Made by a program: the position numbers and the translations under genes. This document shows, piece by piece, positions 22,702 through 24,878 of a stretch of DNA of 24,878 bases. The first letter of the stretch is position 1; each line of letters opens with the position of its first letter. The notes below the pieces were generated by a model. It was given only the letters and a program-made list of their open reading frames with translations. It was not told the origin of the DNA and did not search any database. The DNA comes from JBLHKS01 sp047620505 (GTDB lineage Bacteria > Verrucomicrobiota > Verrucomicrobiia > Verrucomicrobiales > DEV007), in contig JBLHKS010000104.1 of assembly GCA_047620505.1 (NCBI GenBank), positions 1 through 24,878 on the forward strand, given 5' to 3'.

Positions 22702-24057
22702 TCAGCTCGCCGGTTTGCGCAGGTCGAAACAGATCAAACGGGATTCGCGGCCGTTTTGAAGCACGTAGAGCAGGCCGCCGCTTAGCGCGGGCGCGCCCCA
22801 GGTTTCGGGTGCGTAAAAAAGCTGCGTCACCGAGAGAGCTTTCGGGCCTTCCGGCGTGAGGTCGAGACAGACAAGCGTGCCCTGCTCGCCCAGGCAGAAG
22901 AACGAGCCGTCGGCGTGGATCAGGCTGGCGCGACCGAGCAAAACCCGGCGTCCACCGGCTTCGAGATTCATCCCGTCCCGCCAGATTTCGCGCCCGGATT
23001 TCGCCTCGAGGCAAACGAGCTCAGCGCCGGATTCTGAGCTTCCAGAGAAGCCGTAGAGATGGCCGTCGTGCGCGACCGGAGTTGCAAATTGGCTGGCGAA
23101 TCGCGGAGCGGTCCAGCTCGAGCTCATCTTGAAATCTTCCGAAAACCCGACCATTGCGCCGCCTTCGGTGTAGCCCTCGGTGATGAAAACCGAGTTGCCG
23201 GAAACGACCGGCGAAGCGGCGTTGACCGAGGCGAACATTCTCGCGCGCCAGGCAAAAGCGCCGTCGATTTTGCCCGTGGCCGGATCGAGGCTAAGCAACC
23301 CACCATGAGGCGGATCAGTCATTCCGCCCGCGAAAACGAGAACGCGGTCCTGGCCATGAATTTTGGCGGGAACCGGCGACGCGTAGCTCGAATTCCAAGC
23401 GTGATCCACGCCCCAGACGAGTTCGCCGGTTTTCTTGTTCAGCGCGGCGACGCAGGGTTTCGAACCGACGTTAACGATGAGATTTTCGCCGAAAACCAAC
23501 GGGCAGGAACCGCGCGCGAAGAAAAATGGAGCAGCACCGAAATCGGAATCCAGATTTTTCTTCCAGACGACTTCTCCGCTCTCGAGGCTGAGGCAATGCA
23601 GATCGCTGCGCAGACCAAGAACGAAAACCAGCCCGCTTTCGACGTCGATCACCGGGCTGCAACGCGGCGCATCCGGCGTTCCGTAGCTTGAGGCAGCTTG
23701 AACCGCGTACTCGAAATTCCAGATCGGCTTTCCAGTTTCAGCCTCGCGGCACTCGACAATTTCTTTGCCTTCTCGCAGTTGGATGTGGATCAGACGCCCG
23801 TTCGCAATCGATGGAGCCGCCTGCCCGGCACCGCGCGCGACTTCCCAAACGATCGCCGGTCCGGAATCGGGCCACTGCTTGAGAAGATGCGTTTCCGGCG
23901 AGTGAAGATCATCGGTCGGCCCTAGAAATCGTGGCCAATCCGCAGTGACCGCATCGTCGGCGAGAGGCTTGGGAGCCGCGTGGAATTTCAGTTCACTCTG
24001 AGCGTTTGCGGCGCTCAAAAACAAAAGAGAGATCAGCAGCTGCTGGCGGATTTTCAT
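22702..24057 (-). CDS. Secreted PQQ-like beta-propeller protein (2)
   Basis: 451 aa. Signal peptide MKIRQQLLISLLFLSAANAQ. The mature protein starts with the WPRFLGPTDD motif of these families and has at least five propeller blades, with units such as CLSLESGEVVWKKNL, ALNKKTGELVWGVD and CLEAKSGREIWRDG. It is a paralogue of the gene at 11780-13258 but lacks the EF-hand insert. It probably binds or assembles other periplasmic components; no catalytic residues were seen. It precedes the SHD1-like gene by 44 bp, likely one transcript. The palindrome copy lies in the signal peptide codons, read as QQLL. Confidence 0.88.
   Translation of the reverse strand: MKIRQQLLISLLFLSAANAQSELKFHAAPKPLADDAVTADWPRFLGPTDDLHSPETHLLKQWPDSGPAIVWEVARGAGQAAPSIANGRLIHIQLREGKEIVECREAETGKPIWNFEYAVQAASSYGTPDAPRCSPVIDVESGLVFVLGLRSDLHCLSLESGEVVWKKNLDSDFGAAPFFFARGSCPLVFGENLIVNVGSKPCVAALNKKTGELVWGVDHAWNSSYASPVPAKIHGQDRVLVFAGGMTDPPHGGLLSLDPATGKIDGAFAWRARMFASVNAASPVVSGNSVFITEGYTEGGAMVGFSEDFKMSSSWTAPRFASQFATPVAHDGHLYGFSGSSESGAELVCLEAKSGREIWRDGMNLEAGGRRVLLGRASLIHADGSFFCLGEQGTLVCLDLTPEGPKALSVTQLFYAPETWGAPALSGGLLYVLQNGRESRLICFDLRKPAS
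24034..24045. repeat. Palindrome copy, perfect CAGCAGCTGCTG
   Basis: In the signal peptide of the second PQQ-like gene (minus strand), read as QQLL. Confidence 0.95.
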
Positions 24058-24137
24058 CCCTCAATAACCGCACCTCGCTTCAATAACCAAGCACAAAGAA
24101 CGAAGAACCAAAGATTACGAGCTTAATTGAAAAGGAA

Positions 24138-24171
24138 ACGGGCCGCACCCCCACTCAGGGGCACGACCCGT
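24138..24171 (-). terminator. Hairpin, probable terminator of the 24314 gene
   Basis: ACGGG and CCCGT form an outer stem and CCCC and GGGG an inner stem with a six-base loop. On the minus strand the structure is followed by TTTCCTTTTC, so it can end transcripts coming from 24314-24823. The stem has internal mismatches, so strength is moderate. Confidence 0.55.
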
Positions 24172-24203
24172 AAGCCACGCGCACAATTCAACACTCTTAA
24201 AAG

Positions 24204-24262
24204 ACCCGTTTTACACAGATGAAGCTCGGCAATCGGCTTTGATCATCTGTAGCTCTGCGGGT
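24204..24262 (-). other. Nested inverted repeats downstream of the 24314 gene
   Basis: ACAGATGA (24215-24222) pairs with TCATCTGT (24243-24250), ACCCG (24204-24208) with CGGGT (24258-24262), and AAGC with GCTT inside. On the minus strand CTTTTAAG follows. It may be a structured 3' UTR, a terminator or a small RNA. No family was recognised. Confidence 0.4.
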
Positions 24263-24313
24263 AAAATTTTCTTCATCTTCGGGAACCTAAGGTTAGTCGG
24301 AAACGCCATCTTT

Positions 24314-24823
24314 TTATTCGTTCGGATTAGCGTTATTTTCGGGTTGGCTCCCTTGGCTCGACGGATTCGTGTGAATCCGCTCAAATCGGACTTGGTTGCC
24401 TGATTGAAATTTGCGATACGCCACTCCCCCGTGGATTTCGACGCCGACGTAGCGGAGCTGCCCGGGAAGCTGCGCGGAAACCTCCTGCATCGCGCCCTCG
24501 GAAGGGCCAGTCGATTGCATTTCGCCATCGATTAATTTGTAGATCTCAAGAACTTCGCTTTCGGCTTCGGCAACTTCATGGCCAGTCGGCGCTTCGAAGC
24601 GGGTCGATTGAAAAGCTACGAGCAGACCGACGAAAAGTGCGGCAGCTGCGAGCGTCCACTGAACAAACGGATGATAAATGATGTTCGACGGCTGAGCGAT
24701 TTCCTTGTCAGCTTGGTGGAGGGCCATTTCCAGCCGATGCGCCAGTTGGGCATTCGGACGGCTGGGGCTGAGATCGCCGAGGCGGTCAGCAAGTTGGTCC
24801 AGGTTGTCGAGGTTAGATTTCAT
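24314..24823 (-). CDS. Single-TM membrane protein, unknown (anti-sigma-like layout)
   Basis: 169 aa. A charged cytoplasmic N-terminal part (MKSNLDNLDQLADRLGDLSP) is followed by one membrane segment at about 53-71 and a periplasmic part with a beta-rich end (LRYVGVEIHGGVAYRKFQSG) and an Asn/Gln/Ser-rich tail. This layout is like that of anti-sigma factors, but no zinc motif is present, so this is only a guess. The frame stays open to the window edge upstream of the ATG at 24823, and a longer form is possible. It is transcribed leftward, ending at the hairpins at 24138-24262. Confidence 0.65.
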   Translation of the reverse strand: MKSNLDNLDQLADRLGDLSPSRPNAQLAHRLEMALHQADKEIAQPSNIIYHPFVQWTLAAAALFVGLLVAFQSTRFEAPTGHEVAEAESEVLEIYKLIDGEMQSTGPSEGAMQEVSAQLPGQLRYVGVEIHGGVAYRKFQSGNQVRFERIHTNPSSQGSQPENNANPNE

Positions 24824-24878
24824 CGTCGTTACAACAATGAAGCGGAGCCCTTGTTTATGATTGTCTAAAAAAGTGAAG

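Noticed and set aside
22658..23014. 119-codon N-terminal extension of the SHD1-like protein on the minus strand
   Set aside because: It overlaps the 3' end of the propeller gene, has Arg/Pro-rich low-complexity sequence typical of a shadow frame, and the internal ATG at 22657 has a good ribosome binding site and signal peptide.
785..24045. Idea that the palindrome is a DNA uptake sequence or a type I restriction target
   Set aside because: Uptake sequences are asymmetric and usually favour intergenic terminators, and type I sites are asymmetric bipartite; this motif is a symmetric intragenic 12-mer.
3634..24045. Idea that the palindrome copies are a CRISPR array or mobile element repeats
   Set aside because: Copies are dispersed at irregular distances of 0.3-3 kb within intact genes, with no spacers, transposase or target duplications.
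1..24878. GATC/CGATCG richness as a second iterated palindrome
   Set aside because: CGATCG-type sites are frequent, but they are short and GCGATCGC itself appears only sporadically, so there is no clear excess by eye.

Overview
The window looks like a chromosomal stretch from a PVC-superphylum bacterium, most likely Verrucomicrobiota or Planctomycetota. The reason is family content: a DUF1501 protein, a PSCyt2/PSD1 (DUF1549/DUF1553) cytochrome-like protein, a PSCyt1-WD40 protein, a sulfatase, and two secreted PQQ-type beta-propellers sit together. The organism is inferred from families only; no rRNA, tRNA, CRISPR array or insertion sequence was found.

Layout. 1-1291 is the 3' end of a type I restriction HsdR gene. 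1460-9982 (+) is a tightly packed run: DUF1501 protein, an 82-aa unknown, an HNH nuclease, PSCyt2/PSD1, PSCyt1-WD40, SufE and a TatD-family hydrolase, several of them overlapping. It converges, with overlapping stop codons, on a minus-strand five-gene operon (15616 down to 9979): sulfatase, membrane-anchored unknown, PQQ-like propeller with an EF-hand pair, small membrane protein and SSS-family symporter. A methyltransferase gene (+) diverges from the sulfatase and converges through a terminator on two tandem Hsp20 genes (-). A voltage-gated-type K+ channel (+) follows, then an adenylyltransferase-PurN fusion (-) divergent from holA (+). An iron-storage block comes next: bfr (+) and bfd (-), with two Fur-box-like dyads upstream of bfd. 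The last genes, all minus, are a BamE-like/SHD1-like secreted protein, a second PQQ-like propeller and a single-TM protein.

The most striking signal is not a gene. A 12-bp palindrome, CAGCAGCTGCTG, occurs 13 times perfectly, 4 more times with one mismatch outside a constant AGCAGCTGCT core, and once more degenerately. By chance about 0.0015 copies would be expected in 24.9 kb. All copies lie inside genes, in unrelated protein families and in all three codon frames (read as QQLL, AAA or SSS/SSC), so the DNA rather than the protein is what is conserved. It resembles in style the highly iterated palindrome HIP1 of cyanobacteria, with a different sequence.

Other points of interest are a bacterioferritin whose ExxH ferroxidase motif reads SxxS, a terminator with a UUCG loop in the bfr leader, an apparent HldE/RfaE2-like adenylyltransferase-PurN fusion, and a 9-bp hairpin in front of holA.
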